Assembly (NCBI GenBank): GCA_947474595.1
Contig: CANJIV010000008.1
Span: 1-64,000 of the forward strand
Source of the DNA: Solirubrobacterales bacterium
GTDB taxonomy: Bacteria; Actinomycetota; Thermoleophilia; Solirubrobacterales; Solirubrobacteraceae
Reading direction: 5' to 3'
Length of the DNA: 64,000 nt
Program-made: the position numbers and the translations under genes
Part shown: positions 7,554 to 16,177 of the stretch, piece by piece
Layout of the letters: every line of letters starts with the position of its first letter
Position numbering within the stretch: the first letter of the stretch is position 1
The notes under the pieces: model-generated
The model's database searches: none
What the model was told of the DNA's origin: nothing
The model's input: only the letters and a program-made list of their open reading frames with translations

Positions 7554-7757
7554 CTAGGCAGCTTGGGGCTCGTCATTGGGGCCTGCATCGCGCGGTAGAT
7601 AACCAAGGCAGCGACCAACCGGTAGCTGGGGATAGCGGGCGAAGCGGTTCGGTTCGGTGCGAGAGCGCTCGCAGAGGGAAAAGAGCGATCCACGGGTATT
7701 GGGGACGAGCCTTTGGTAGGCACATGAGTCGCAGAGTCCAGAGGGTTTGGCGAGCAT
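7554..7757 (-). CDS. small conserved four-cysteine protein (zinc-ribbon-like)
   Basis: 67 residues: LCDSCAYQR at 8-16, then LCERSRTEP (Cys29), then RYPQLPVGRCLGY (Cys50). The order CxxC-x16-C-x20-C suggests a metal or iron-sulfur site. From memory, small actinobacterial proteins with the same pattern (CDSC, GS-F-LCERS, YPRLPV-C-GY) are widespread and uncharacterised. The frame stays open to 7856, but the ATG at 7757 is preceded by TACTGT with a 7-base spacer and no Shine-Dalgarno, a clean [15 protein letters not shown]. It is convergent with the gene at 7164-7550 (3-base gap) and divergent from the ABC exporter. Confidence 0.72.
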   Translation of the reverse strand: MLAKPSGLCDSCAYQRLVPNTRGSLFSLCERSRTEPNRFARYPQLPVGRCLGYLPRDAGPNDEPQAA

Positions 7758-7764
7758 TCGTGAG

Positions 7765-7770
7765 ACAGTA
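7765..7770 (-). promoter_or_regulatory. -10 box, [15 protein letters not shown] at 7757
   Basis: Minus-strand TACTGT, spacer CTCACGA (7 bases), then ATG. Confidence 0.5.
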
Positions 7771-7872
7771 TGAGTGGACAAGCGTCCCGAGCGCATCCAC
7801 CTACATGCTCGCTTTCTAACCCAAGGGCCAGAGCGCTTACTCCACCACGACAACACTACACTTTGTAAAGCA

Positions 7873-9642
7873 TTGGCTATTTTCTTTAGATTAATCGGAT
7901 TCTTACGGCCTTACCGGGTCGGAGTTATATGGTCTTTTGTGCTTGCCTCGCTCGCGATTGTGGCCACCGTCTCGATCCCGTGGCTGACCGGCGCGGCGGT
8001 TAATCAGATCGACAGTGGGGATAAGAGCAGCCTTGTCAAGATTGCAATCGCAATTGGTGGGGTCTCGATCGTACGGCTCGGGCTGACCGTTGGGCGGCGA
8101 ATTGTTGCGGGCAGGATCTCGCTTGGAGTCGAATTCGACCTCCGTAACCGCCTCTATGGGCATCTGCAGGGGCTCGAACTAGGGTTCTTTGACCGCCAGC
8201 AGACTGGTCAGCTCATGTCTAGGGCGACAGTAGATCTCCAGTCTGTTCGCTTCTTCCTCGGTTATGGCCTGATTTTCCTAATCCAGTCCGCCCTTACCCT
8301 GGTGATCGGCGCGACTGCGATGTTCATTCTTAATCCAAAGCTGGCGGCGATCTCTCTACTGCCTGTGCCGGCCGTCGTCTTAGTCGCCCGTCGTTACGGA
8401 ATTAAGGCACGCCCAGCTTTGCAGGAGGTTCAACAGAGAATCGCTGAACTTACCGCTGATGCCCAGGAGAATGTTTCGGGCGTACGTGTAGTGAAGGCAT
8501 TTGCCCGCGAGGAGCGTCAGGCAGAGCGCTTCCGCCATACCGTTACGCGGGTCTTTGATCAATCGATGTACTCAACCAAGCTGCGTGCTTTCTATAACCC
8601 GCTTATCGGTTTCCTGCCCTCCCTAGGTCTCGTTGCGATTCTCTATGTCGGCGGGCGCGACGTAGTCAACGGCTCTCTCACGCTTGGTGGATTCACCGCC
8701 TTCTACGCCTATCTGCTGATGATGCTGGGACCGATGCGTACGCTTGGCGTCGCGCTTGGTATGGCACAGCGGGCAGCCGCCTCCGGGGCACGGATCTTTG
8801 AGCTTCTTGACCGTGAGCCGCGACTAGTAACTCCTGCGGGGGCGCCAGATCTTGTGGCTGGAGCGGGGCGCGTTGAGTTCCGCGACGTCTCATTGATCTA
8901 TGAGGGTGCAACTGAGAACGCGCTAACCAATATCGACCTCACCGTGCAAGCGGGCACCACGGTCGCATTAGTAGGTACGACCGCGTCAGGAAAGACCACG
9001 CTCTCATCATTGATCCCGCGCCTCTACGACGCCACTTCGGGAACGGTCTTAGTCGACGGTGTCGATGTAAGAGAGGTATCTATCCCCTCTCTTCGCAACT
9101 CGGTCGCACTTGTCACCGACGATCCATTCCTGTTCTCGGAAACTGTCGCTGAAAACATCACCTATGCGCGCCCTGATGCCAGCGTGGAAGAGATCGAGAT
9201 TGCTGCGCGGCGGGCCCAAGCCCACGACTTTATTGAAGCCCTTCCCGAGGGCTATAACACCCTTATCGGTGAGCGGGGACTGACGCTTTCAGGAGGCCAG
9301 CGCCAGCGATTGGCGATCGCGCGCGCGCTCATAGCTGACCCCAGAATCCTGATTCTTGATGATGCAACCTCTTCGGTTGACGCCTCGACCGAGCATGAGA
9401 TCAAAGAGGCGTTGAGGGCGGTTATGGAGGGTCGCACGACCTTCATCATCGCCCACCGACTTTCGACGATCTCACTTGCGGACGTGATTGTCGTGCTCGA
9501 ACGAGGTCGCGTCGTCGCCCACGGTAGTCACGACGATCTCGCGCGGGAGTCAGAGCTCTACGCAGCTATCGTGGAAAAGGGGCTGCCCGATCAGGTATTT
9601 CTTACCCGCAAGCCAGTTGAGACAGAGGTAGTCGGGCTGTGA
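7873..9642 (+). CDS. ABC exporter, TMD-NBD half-transporter with degenerate Walker B
   Basis: 589 residues from TTG 7873. Six membrane helices (about 10-300) are fused to an ATPase. Walker A GTTASGKTT is at 368-376, the signature LSGGQ at 472-476, Walker B ILILDD ending at 497, and the H-loop His at 528. The catalytic Glu after Walker B is Asp (D497), so this domain's own ATP site is degenerate; its signature is canonical. The next gene overlaps it by 4 bases and supplies the other half, giving a heterodimeric exporter of lipid, drug or peptide type. The frame extends up to 7774, but those residues do not look like exporter sequence. TACACT (7857-7862) precedes the TTG by 10 bases. The start is therefore inferred, not certain. 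Confidence 0.85.
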   Translation: MAIFFRLIGFLRPYRVGVIWSFVLASLAIVATVSIPWLTGAAVNQIDSGDKSSLVKIAIAIGGVSIVRLGLTVGRRIVAGRISLGVEFDLRNRLYGHLQGLELGFFDRQQTGQLMSRATVDLQSVRFFLGYGLIFLIQSALTLVIGATAMFILNPKLAAISLLPVPAVVLVARRYGIKARPALQEVQQRIAELTADAQENVSGVRVVKAFAREERQAERFRHTVTRVFDQSMYSTKLRAFYNPLIGFLPSLGLVAILYVGGRDVVNGSLTLGGFTAFYAYLLMMLGPMRTLGVALGMAQRAAASGARIFELLDREPRLVTPAGAPDLVAGAGRVEFRDVSLIYEGATENALTNIDLTVQAGTTVALVGTTASGKTTLSSLIPRLYDATSGTVLVDGVDVREVSIPSLRNSVALVTDDPFLFSETVAENITYARPDASVEEIEIAARRAQAHDFIEALPEGYNTLIGERGLTLSGGQRQRLAIARALIADPRILILDDATSSVDASTEHEIKEALRAVMEGRTTFIIAHRLSTISLADVIVVLERGRVVAHGSHDDLARESELYAAIVEKGLPDQVFLTRKPVETEVVGL

Positions 9643-11456
9643 GCAGCCATCGACCAACTCGATCATCTGAGATTAGCGACGATATTCGCCGCCGACTCAA
9701 AGGGACCAGTGGTCGCGGTCGCAAGTTACGTGGGCTGGTAGAACTGCTGCGGCCTTATCGGTGGCGCGTGGGAGCAATGTTCATCGCGCTGATCGCAGCG
9801 ACTGCGGCCACGCTGGCCCCTGCCCCGCTGATCAAGATGGCGATCGATAAAGGGATCGTGCCGGGGGATCTAACCCAACTTAATATCGCCGTTGCGGCCT
9901 TTATCGGCTTCGCCCTGCTCTTGTGGGCCACAAGTGCCGTTCAGACCTATCTCGTGGGATGGGTCGGACAGCGTGCACTCCAGGACCTCCGGGTGCGGAT
10001 CTTCGAGCACCTTCAGACGCTCTCGATCGGCTTCTATTCACGCAAGCAGTCGGGAGTCTTAGTCTCGCGCATGACCAACGACGTCCAAGCCTTAGACCAG
10101 CTGGTTTCCGACGGAATAGTGACACTGTTTCAAGCCACTCTGACGCTTGTGGGTACCGTGGTCATTCTGCTCTGGCTCGACGTCGGCCTCGCCCTAATCT
10201 CCTTCATCATCTTCCCGCTGATGGTCGGGGCGTCGCTGGCTTTCAGGATCGCTTCAGCCGATGCCTACCGGATCACGCGGGAGAAGATCGGTGCAATCAC
10301 TTCATATCTGCAGGAGACGATCTCTGGGGTACGAGTAGTTAGGTCGTTCGGGCAAGAGCCGCGCCATGTTGCTGCCTTTTCGGAACTAAACGATCAGAAT
10401 CGCGTGGCGAACCTCAAGACGGTCTACCTTAACGCCGCTTACTTCCCTGCGATCGAGTTGATGTCAGCCGCTCTAACGGTCGCAGTCCTCGTATACGGCG
10501 GCTTTCAGGTAATCGACGGCAGCATCACGGTTGGCGTCCTTGTCGCCTTCATAGCAGCTCTAAACACGTTCTTTGATCCGATTGGCCAGCTCTCCCAGCT
10601 CTACACCACCTACCAGAGCGGCATGGCTGCCTTGGACAAGATCTTCGAGCTGCTCGACGAAGAGCCGGACCTAGTAGATGATCACCGAGCCCCAGCGCTG
10701 CCGCGGATTAATGGTGCGATCGATTTCGAAGGTGTCAGCTTTCGCTACGGCGAAGACGATGCGGGAGCTTGGGCGCTGCGAGACATCTCCCTCAAAGTCC
10801 CAGCCGGACAGACCGTAGCCTTAGTTGGTAGCACTGGTGCCGGGAAGTCGACCCTTGCCAAGCTAGTCGCACGGTTTTATGACCCGACTGTGGGATCTGT
10901 GCTTGTAGATGGCCATGACCTCACAAAGGTACGCGCCAGCTCACTTCGCTCTCAGCTCGGGATCGTCCCCCAAGAGGGATTCCTGTTCTCGGGCTCCATC
11001 AGGGAGAACATCGCATTCGGCCGTCCTGATGCGACCGACGCCCAGATCGCAGACGCCGCAGAAGCGGTCGGAGCAGACGTATTCATCCAGGAGATGAGTG
11101 CTGGATACGACACCGAGGTGGGAGAGCGAGGCGCGCAGCTCTCTGCTGGTCAGCGCCAGTTGATTGCTTTTGCGCGGGCGCTGATCGCCGATCCGCGCAT
11201 CTTGGTCTTGGATGAGGCGACGTCGAATGTGGACATACATACCGAAACAAAGATCGAAGAGGGGCTGCGCCGGTTACTGGCTGGGCGCACCGCAATTGTT
11301 ATTGCCCACCGGCTGTCAACGATTCGATCGGCTGGATCAATTGTCGTGCTCGAACACGGTCGGATCGTTGAGTCCGGCACCCATGACGAGCTGATCGCTG
11401 CCGAAGGGGCATACTGGCGCCTGTACCGAGATTGGGCCACGCAGGCCGTCGCCTAG
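9639..11456 (+). CDS. ABC exporter, second half-transporter (catalytic partner)
   Basis: 605 residues from a GTG overlapping the previous stop (GTGA). Membrane domain, then NBD with Walker A GSTGAGKST (397-405), a non-canonical signature LSAGQ (501-505), Walker B ILVLDE with the catalytic Glu at 526, and an IAHRLS H-loop. Combined with the first subunit, one composite site (first subunit Walker B Asp with this LSAGQ) is degenerate, and the other (this Glu with the partner's LSGGQ) is active. That is the known asymmetry of heterodimeric type IV exporters such as TM287/288 and BmrCD. Substrate not predictable. Confidence 0.9.
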   Translation: MSSHRPTRSSEISDDIRRRLKGTSGRGRKLRGLVELLRPYRWRVGAMFIALIAATAATLAPAPLIKMAIDKGIVPGDLTQLNIAVAAFIGFALLLWATSAVQTYLVGWVGQRALQDLRVRIFEHLQTLSIGFYSRKQSGVLVSRMTNDVQALDQLVSDGIVTLFQATLTLVGTVVILLWLDVGLALISFIIFPLMVGASLAFRIASADAYRITREKIGAITSYLQETISGVRVVRSFGQEPRHVAAFSELNDQNRVANLKTVYLNAAYFPAIELMSAALTVAVLVYGGFQVIDGSITVGVLVAFIAALNTFFDPIGQLSQLYTTYQSGMAALDKIFELLDEEPDLVDDHRAPALPRINGAIDFEGVSFRYGEDDAGAWALRDISLKVPAGQTVALVGSTGAGKSTLAKLVARFYDPTVGSVLVDGHDLTKVRASSLRSQLGIVPQEGFLFSGSIRENIAFGRPDATDAQIADAAEAVGADVFIQEMSAGYDTEVGERGAQLSAGQRQLIAFARALIADPRILVLDEATSNVDIHTETKIEEGLRRLLAGRTAIVIAHRLSTIRSAGSIVVLEHGRIVESGTHDELIAAEGAYWRLYRDWATQAVA

Positions 11457-11522
11457 TCGTAATATCCGCTTGATTAGAGGTCCTAGGCCGAGAGAGTCGA
11501 CCCCAACTGAGAGGTGGCCACC

Positions 11523-12302
11523 GTGTTGAAGTTTGAGACGCTAGAGCTAGAGGTCGAACCTGAAGGTCGGATCGGGCGGATCACTCTTAACCGTCCAGCG
11601 AAGCTAAACGCTCTTAGTCCAACCCTCCTAACCGAGCTCGCACAGGCCGCTCATGCGTTTGACGAGATGCCGGCCGTGCGCGTTGTGATCGTGTGCGGCG
11701 CAGGCAGGGCCTTCTGCGCCGGAGCCGATCTGGCGACGTTCGCTGAGATCGTTTCAGCAGAGATCGAAGATCCTCACGCAGTCGCCGACCTCGGCCGACG
11801 GATGGCAGACGCAATCGAGGCGATGCGGGCAGTGACGATCGCTGCGATCCACGGCCGTTGCGTTGGCGGCGCGGTTGTCTTGGCTGGCGCCTGTGACTTT
11901 AGGGTCGCCAGCACTGACGCGATCTTCTCGATCCCCGAGGTAGACCTCGGGATTCCGCTGGCTTGGGGTGGGATCGCGCGACTTGTGCGCGACATCGGAC
12001 CCGTGCGAACCAAGGAGCTTGTACTGACCTGTCGTGAGTTCTTAGCTGATGAGGCGTTGGCGGTCGGCTTCCTAACCCAAATCTGTGCCCCCGATGCGTT
12101 AACCACGACGGTCGATCATCTCGCCTCCTCGTTGGCAGCTAAGGCTCGACTTCCGCTCGCCTTGACCAAAGCTCACGTCAATGCCGTCAGTGACACGATG
12201 GTCTCCCCCAGCCGTTCATTCGCTGACGCCGCGGGCCTGATCGCTGCGCTAGGAGATTCGGAGTCCCTTGATGCTGCGGCGCGTTATCGCAGTCGACTCT
12301 GA
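11523..12302 (+). CDS. enoyl-CoA hydratase/isomerase family protein
   Basis: 259 residues, crotonase fold. The oxyanion-hole motifs are AFCAGADL (about 65-72) and HGRCVGGAVVL (about 112-122). In the second acidic position IPEVDLGIPLAWGG carries Glu, as in isomerases and hydratases. Likely beta-oxidation or a related CoA pathway; the exact substrate is open. The start is moved to GTG 11523: GAGAGG at 11509-11514 then sits 8 bases upstream, while the in-frame GTG at 11514 would overlap that site. Confidence 0.87.
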   Translation: MLKFETLELEVEPEGRIGRITLNRPAKLNALSPTLLTELAQAAHAFDEMPAVRVVIVCGAGRAFCAGADLATFAEIVSAEIEDPHAVADLGRRMADAIEAMRAVTIAAIHGRCVGGAVVLAGACDFRVASTDAIFSIPEVDLGIPLAWGGIARLVRDIGPVRTKELVLTCREFLADEALAVGFLTQICAPDALTTTVDHLASSLAAKARLPLALTKAHVNAVSDTMVSPSRSFADAAGLIAALGDSESLDAAARYRSRL

Positions 12303-12347
12303 GGGGATTGCAACAGCGATGGACGTAGAGAGGTTTGGGTCTGACAA

Positions 12348-13916
12348 GTGAGCACTGCTGATCAATCTGCCTCGATGGATGCCGACCAGAGGCGGCTTGC
12401 CGAGTTAGGCTACCGGCAGGAGCTCGATCGCTCGTGGAGTGGATTTCAGAACTTCGCGATCAGCTTCACAACGATCTCGGTCCTCGCCGGGTGCTTTACG
12501 ACCTACTACCAGGCGTGGAACAACGGCGGCCCGGTAGCTATCTCTTGGGGCTGGCCGATAATTTCGGTCTTCATTCTGCTGATCGCCTTCTGTATGGCCG
12601 AGCTTGCCTCGGCATATCCGACCGCTGGAGGCATCTACTGGTGGGCGTGCAAGCTCGGTGGGCCGGTTTGGGGGTGGTTCACTGGTTGGTTTAACCTGCT
12701 CGGCCTGATCGCAATCGTGGCCTCTGTCGACTACTTCGCCGGCCAATTTCTGCGGGTCATACTCGGCCTCTACAACCTCGACGTTTTCGGGATCAACTTC
12801 GCCGATACAAATCCAAGCGCCGCTCTCAAGCAGACCTTCCTCCTCTTTGTGATCATCCTGATCGCACACGTGATCATCAACATCGCTGGCAGTCATCTTG
12901 TAGCTCTTTTTAACGGCATCTCGGTCTGGTGGCACGTGCTCGGCGTGGCGGTGATCGTGGCAATCCTGGTGTTCGCTCCTTCTAAGCACGCGAGCATCGG
13001 TGACGTCTTCACCCAAACACAGAACAACTCGGGCTTTGGTCACGGGATGTTCTGGTGGTACGTGCTGCCGCTGGGCTTCCTAATGACCCAGTACACGATC
13101 ACCGGGTTCGACGCCTCGGCCCATATCTCTGAAGAGACACACAACGCGTCAATGTCGGTGCCGAAGGGAATCTGGAAGTCGGTCTTCTACTCAGCGATCA
13201 TCGGTTATATCGTCCTGTTAGCGATTACCTTCGCTGCGGCCGACCCCAAGGCGGTCAATGCCGGTGGTGGCAGCGCCTTCGCCGTCTTTGAGAGCTCGAT
13301 GGCCGCACCTTGGACCGCTGCGATCCTAATCATCGCGGTCATCGGGCAGCTCTTCTGCGGAATGAGCGCGATGACAAGCGCATCGCGCATGATGTACGCC
13401 TTCAGCCGCGATGGGGCCGTCCCGGGATGGGGCATCTGGAGTCGGGTGAACGCTCGTAGAATTCCATTCAACGCCGTGATAGCGGTCGCGACGCTCGCCC
13501 TAATCATCACCGTGCCGGCCCTCAAAGGCAATAAGGAAGGCCTGACAGTGGCCTTCACTGCGGTCGTCTCAATCGGCGTAATTGGACTCTACATCTGCTG
13601 GGCTATCCCGATCTTCCTACGTTTGCGGGCCGGGGATAAATTCGAGCCCGGCCCGTGGAATCTGGGGAGCAAGTACAGGTGGATGGCACCTGTAGCTCTA
13701 CTGGAGATCTTGGTTGTAGTGGTCGTCTACTTCAGCCTTCCGTTTAGCCCGTCTGGCGTCCCGTGGAGTAGCGACTTCGACTGGTCTCTCTTTAACTACA
13801 CCCCGGTTGTGACGGGCGGTCTAGCCGTCGTGATCGGGCTCTGGTGGGTGCTCGGCGCGCGCAGGTGGTTCACCGGCCCACGCCAGACGATCCAAGAGGA
13901 CGAGCAGCCAATCTGA
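12348..13916 (+). CDS. APC-superfamily amino-acid permease
   Basis: 522 residues, twelve predicted helices. It resembles the ACT/BAT1-UGA4 branch of amino acid/choline permeases: the N-terminal LGYRQELDRSWSGFQNFAIS and SYPTAGGIYWWA-like ASAYPTAGGIYWWA in helix 3, plus GFDASAHISEET in the middle, are characteristic. The likely cargo is GABA, another amino acid or choline. GTG at 12348 is used; an internal ATG at 12375 is possible. Convergent with the large secreted protein. Confidence 0.85.
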   Translation: MSTADQSASMDADQRRLAELGYRQELDRSWSGFQNFAISFTTISVLAGCFTTYYQAWNNGGPVAISWGWPIISVFILLIAFCMAELASAYPTAGGIYWWACKLGGPVWGWFTGWFNLLGLIAIVASVDYFAGQFLRVILGLYNLDVFGINFADTNPSAALKQTFLLFVIILIAHVIINIAGSHLVALFNGISVWWHVLGVAVIVAILVFAPSKHASIGDVFTQTQNNSGFGHGMFWWYVLPLGFLMTQYTITGFDASAHISEETHNASMSVPKGIWKSVFYSAIIGYIVLLAITFAAADPKAVNAGGGSAFAVFESSMAAPWTAAILIIAVIGQLFCGMSAMTSASRMMYAFSRDGAVPGWGIWSRVNARRIPFNAVIAVATLALIITVPALKGNKEGLTVAFTAVVSIGVIGLYICWAIPIFLRLRAGDKFEPGPWNLGSKYRWMAPVALLEILVVVVVYFSLPFSPSGVPWSSDFDWSLFNYTPVVTGGLAVVIGLWWVLGARRWFTGPRQTIQEDEQPI

Positions 13917-13982
13917 CTCGCGCTGCTGGGTCAGGGGTCTCTTCGCTGCCGGCGGGGAGGCTCAGATCGCCAGTAATGAGAT

Positions 13983-15986
13983 CTAGCCGAGTATCCCGCC
14001 GCAGGTCTTGCGCAGTAAGAGATAGCGGGTACGGGTCCGCGTGAGGCCGCCCAGCGGAGTAAAGGTCGTCTTGACCTGGACGGGAATCGGGTGCAAGCAG
14101 CGGGCGAGCATAGTCGCAGCGTTCAGTCGGCATTCAATGATCAAAATCGATGGCCGGCTGACGTCTTGGGCTCTAGTGCAGACCGTTGCGCCGTGGCGCA
14201 GCAGACCGACCCGGACGCCCTTTTGGGTAACGCGACCCGCGCTTGGAAACCAAATCAGGGTGCGGATCACTGCGTAACCAGGGCGGGTCCACAAAATCCT
14301 GAAATCGTTGCTTGTTTGGAATACGGCCTCAACCGTGCGACTCTTGGTCATCGCCACCGTGCAGCTCGCACTGCCGCTGCAGTCTCCGCGCCAGCCGGTA
14401 AACGTTGCGCCGTCGGCGGCCTTTGGTGTCAGCGTGAGTCGCGTACCGTCAGCAAAAGACTGGGTGCAGTCTGGACCGCAATCGATCCCCGCCGGTGTCG
14501 ATGTGACGGTACCCAGGCCGCTGCCGCTCTTGGTGACGGTCAGTCCATAGGAGGGCTTGGGGACATCGTTAAACCTAGCCGTCACACTGCGAGCCGCGCT
14601 CATCGTCACCGTGCAGCTAGCGCTTGCGCTACACGCTCCGCCCCATCCGCTGAAAGTTGACGTATTGCTAGGCACGGCAGTTAAGGTCACTTTGGCGCCA
14701 GGTTTAAATCCCTGCGCGCAATCGCTTCCACAGTTGATGCCGGTAGGAGTCGAGCTAACGGTTCCCGCACCGCTGCCACTCTTGCTAACCGACAAGAGAT
14801 AACTGGCTGGAGGCGGTGGTAGATCAGTGAAGGTAGCGGTGACGGTGCGCGTCGCAGTCATCATTACAGTGCAGCTTCTAGCAGAGCCACTGCAGGCGCC
14901 ACTCCAGCCGGCGAAGGTGGAATCGTCGCTAGGTGTGGCGGTTAACGTCACCTCTTGAGCCTCCCAAAAGGCACTTGTGCACTGGGCACCGCAGTTGATG
15001 CCACTTGGCAGTGATCCAACAGTTCCCGACCCGCTACCGGATTTGATCACGCGAAGGTCGTATTCACTAACTGCGACGCTGGCGGGGCCACCGCCGGCAG
15101 AGACTGCCGCTGAGCGAACTGGACGATAGAGCGCGCGTAGTGCGGAAAGCCCTCCGCTAAGCGGGCTGATGAAAGTTGTGTTCACTCCGCTCCCGTCAAG
15201 GTTGGCTCGACCCATCGAGTTGCTACTGAAAAGCGTCCAGTAGAGGTAATGGCCGCTGATTTCAAGCCCATTTGGCAGCGACCCCTCTGGCCCGGCGACG
15301 ATGAAGTTTGGCTCGACGCCGCTGCCATCGAGCTTGGCGCGTGAGATCGTAGGAGGACCGGCGGAGTTGGTCCAGTAGAGGTAGTTAGCGTTGGAGACGA
15401 CAGTCGCTGGCGCCCTCACTCCATCGCCGGTAATGAAGTTCTGGTTTACACCACTGCCATCAAGTTTGGCGCGACCAATGCTTGAGTTGCCAGAGAAGCT
15501 CCCGTTGCCCCAGTAGATGTAGCCATTAGAGGCCCAAACCGTAGCCGCCGTCACGGTTCCAGTGATGAATCGCTGGTTTACACCACTGCCGTCGAGGTTG
15601 GAGCGGCCAATCGAATTGCTCGAGCTATTGGCCCAGTAGAGGTGGGTAGCGTCGGCAGAGACATCTGCCGCCCTACTTGTACCAGTGATGAACTCCTGGT
15701 CAACCCCGCTGCCATCGAGGTTGGAACGGCCGATCGTCGCGCTGCCGTAGTTAGACCAATAGATCTTGTCGGCCGTCACGAAGAGCCCGTATGGGTTGCC
15801 CGGCGCTGAGATGAACGAGTTGTTCTTTGCGCTCCCGTCGAGTGCCGAGGTACCGATCGAGAGCGGCGTCGCAGAGTTTATATTTGACCAGTAGAGCGAA
15901 CCGGCGCTTGCGCCAGCGGGCAGTGCGGCCACGAAGAGCCCTGCGGCGGCAGCCACAAATAAAAAAAGTCGTCTCCGCAATCCCAC
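13983..15986 (-). CDS. secreted YWTD-propeller protein with InlB-type repeats
   Basis: 667 residues. Signal peptide 1-28 (LFLFVAAAAGLFVAALPAGASA). Residues about 30-290 hold six or seven repeats with (L/I)YW(S/A/G)N and R(S/A)(N/K)LDGSGV, the low-density-lipoprotein-receptor YWTD type, so one beta-propeller. Then come three copies of a roughly 75-residue module (about 325-560) with KSGSGxGTV, INCG...C and GWxGxCSGSAxCTV, matching the divergent InlB B-repeat family. Each has four cysteines in two likely disulfides. The last 110 residues are basic and unassigned. A surface adhesin or extracellular scaffold is likely. The GTG start follows TAGGCT by 6 bases. Confidence 0.85.
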   Translation of the reverse strand: MGLRRRLFLFVAAAAGLFVAALPAGASAGSLYWSNINSATPLSIGTSALDGSAKNNSFISAPGNPYGLFVTADKIYWSNYGSATIGRSNLDGSGVDQEFITGTSRAADVSADATHLYWANSSSNSIGRSNLDGSGVNQRFITGTVTAATVWASNGYIYWGNGSFSGNSSIGRAKLDGSGVNQNFITGDGVRAPATVVSNANYLYWTNSAGPPTISRAKLDGSGVEPNFIVAGPEGSLPNGLEISGHYLYWTLFSSNSMGRANLDGSGVNTTFISPLSGGLSALRALYRPVRSAAVSAGGGPASVAVSEYDLRVIKSGSGSGTVGSLPSGINCGAQCTSAFWEAQEVTLTATPSDDSTFAGWSGACSGSARSCTVMMTATRTVTATFTDLPPPPASYLLSVSKSGSGAGTVSSTPTGINCGSDCAQGFKPGAKVTLTAVPSNTSTFSGWGGACSASASCTVTMSAARSVTARFNDVPKPSYGLTVTKSGSGLGTVTSTPAGIDCGPDCTQSFADGTRLTLTPKAADGATFTGWRGDCSGSASCTVAMTKSRTVEAVFQTSNDFRILWTRPGYAVIRTLIWFPSAGRVTQKGVRVGLLRHGATVCTRAQDVSRPSILIIECRLNAATMLARCLHPIPVQVKTTFTPLGGLTRTRTRYLLLRKTCGGILG

Positions 15987-15992
15987 AGAGTG

Positions 15993-15998
15993 AGCCTA
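15993..15998 (-). promoter_or_regulatory. -10 box, [15 protein letters not shown] at 15986
   Basis: Minus-strand TAGGCT, spacer CACTCT (6 bases), then GTG. No Shine-Dalgarno before the start. Confidence 0.5.
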
Positions 15999-16077
15999 AC
16001 GAATTGCTGGCCCATCTGGGGAAGTTAGTTCGTGCTGGGTTGAAACTGATTGTTCCCTTCCAAGGCGTTTCGCTCTA

Positions 16078-16148
16078 CTGCGGGACAGGGATTCGAACCC
16101 CGATAGCTGGTACCAGAAACCAGAGTCTTGCCGTTAGACGATCCCGCA
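16078..16148 (-). tRNA. tRNA-Gln(CTG)
   Basis: 71 bases folding into a full cloverleaf: acceptor TGCGGGA/TCCCGCA, D-arm GTC...GAC with GGCAA loop, anticodon stem CTGGT/ACCAG with loop TTCTGGT (anticodon CTG), T-arm CGGGG/CCCTG with loop TTCGAAT. The U1-A72 pair, G73 discriminator and T38 are glutaminyl features. CCA is not encoded (GTAG follows). It follows the reductase gene on the same strand, 29 bases after its stop. Confidence 0.93.
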
Positions 16149-16177
16149 CCGAGCGCCGAGTTTAGCGATCCGGGCCT

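Noticed and set aside
7554-7872. RNase P RNA, 4.5S RNA or 6S RNA in this GC-rich stretch
   Set aside because: No conserved cores (GAGGAAAGTCC, the SRP GGAA loop motif) were found on either strand, and most of it codes for the four-Cys protein.
12405-13043. 212-residue minus-strand frame opposite the APC permease
   Set aside because: Antisense shadow of the permease: Asp/Arg-rich, no start context, no recognised motif.
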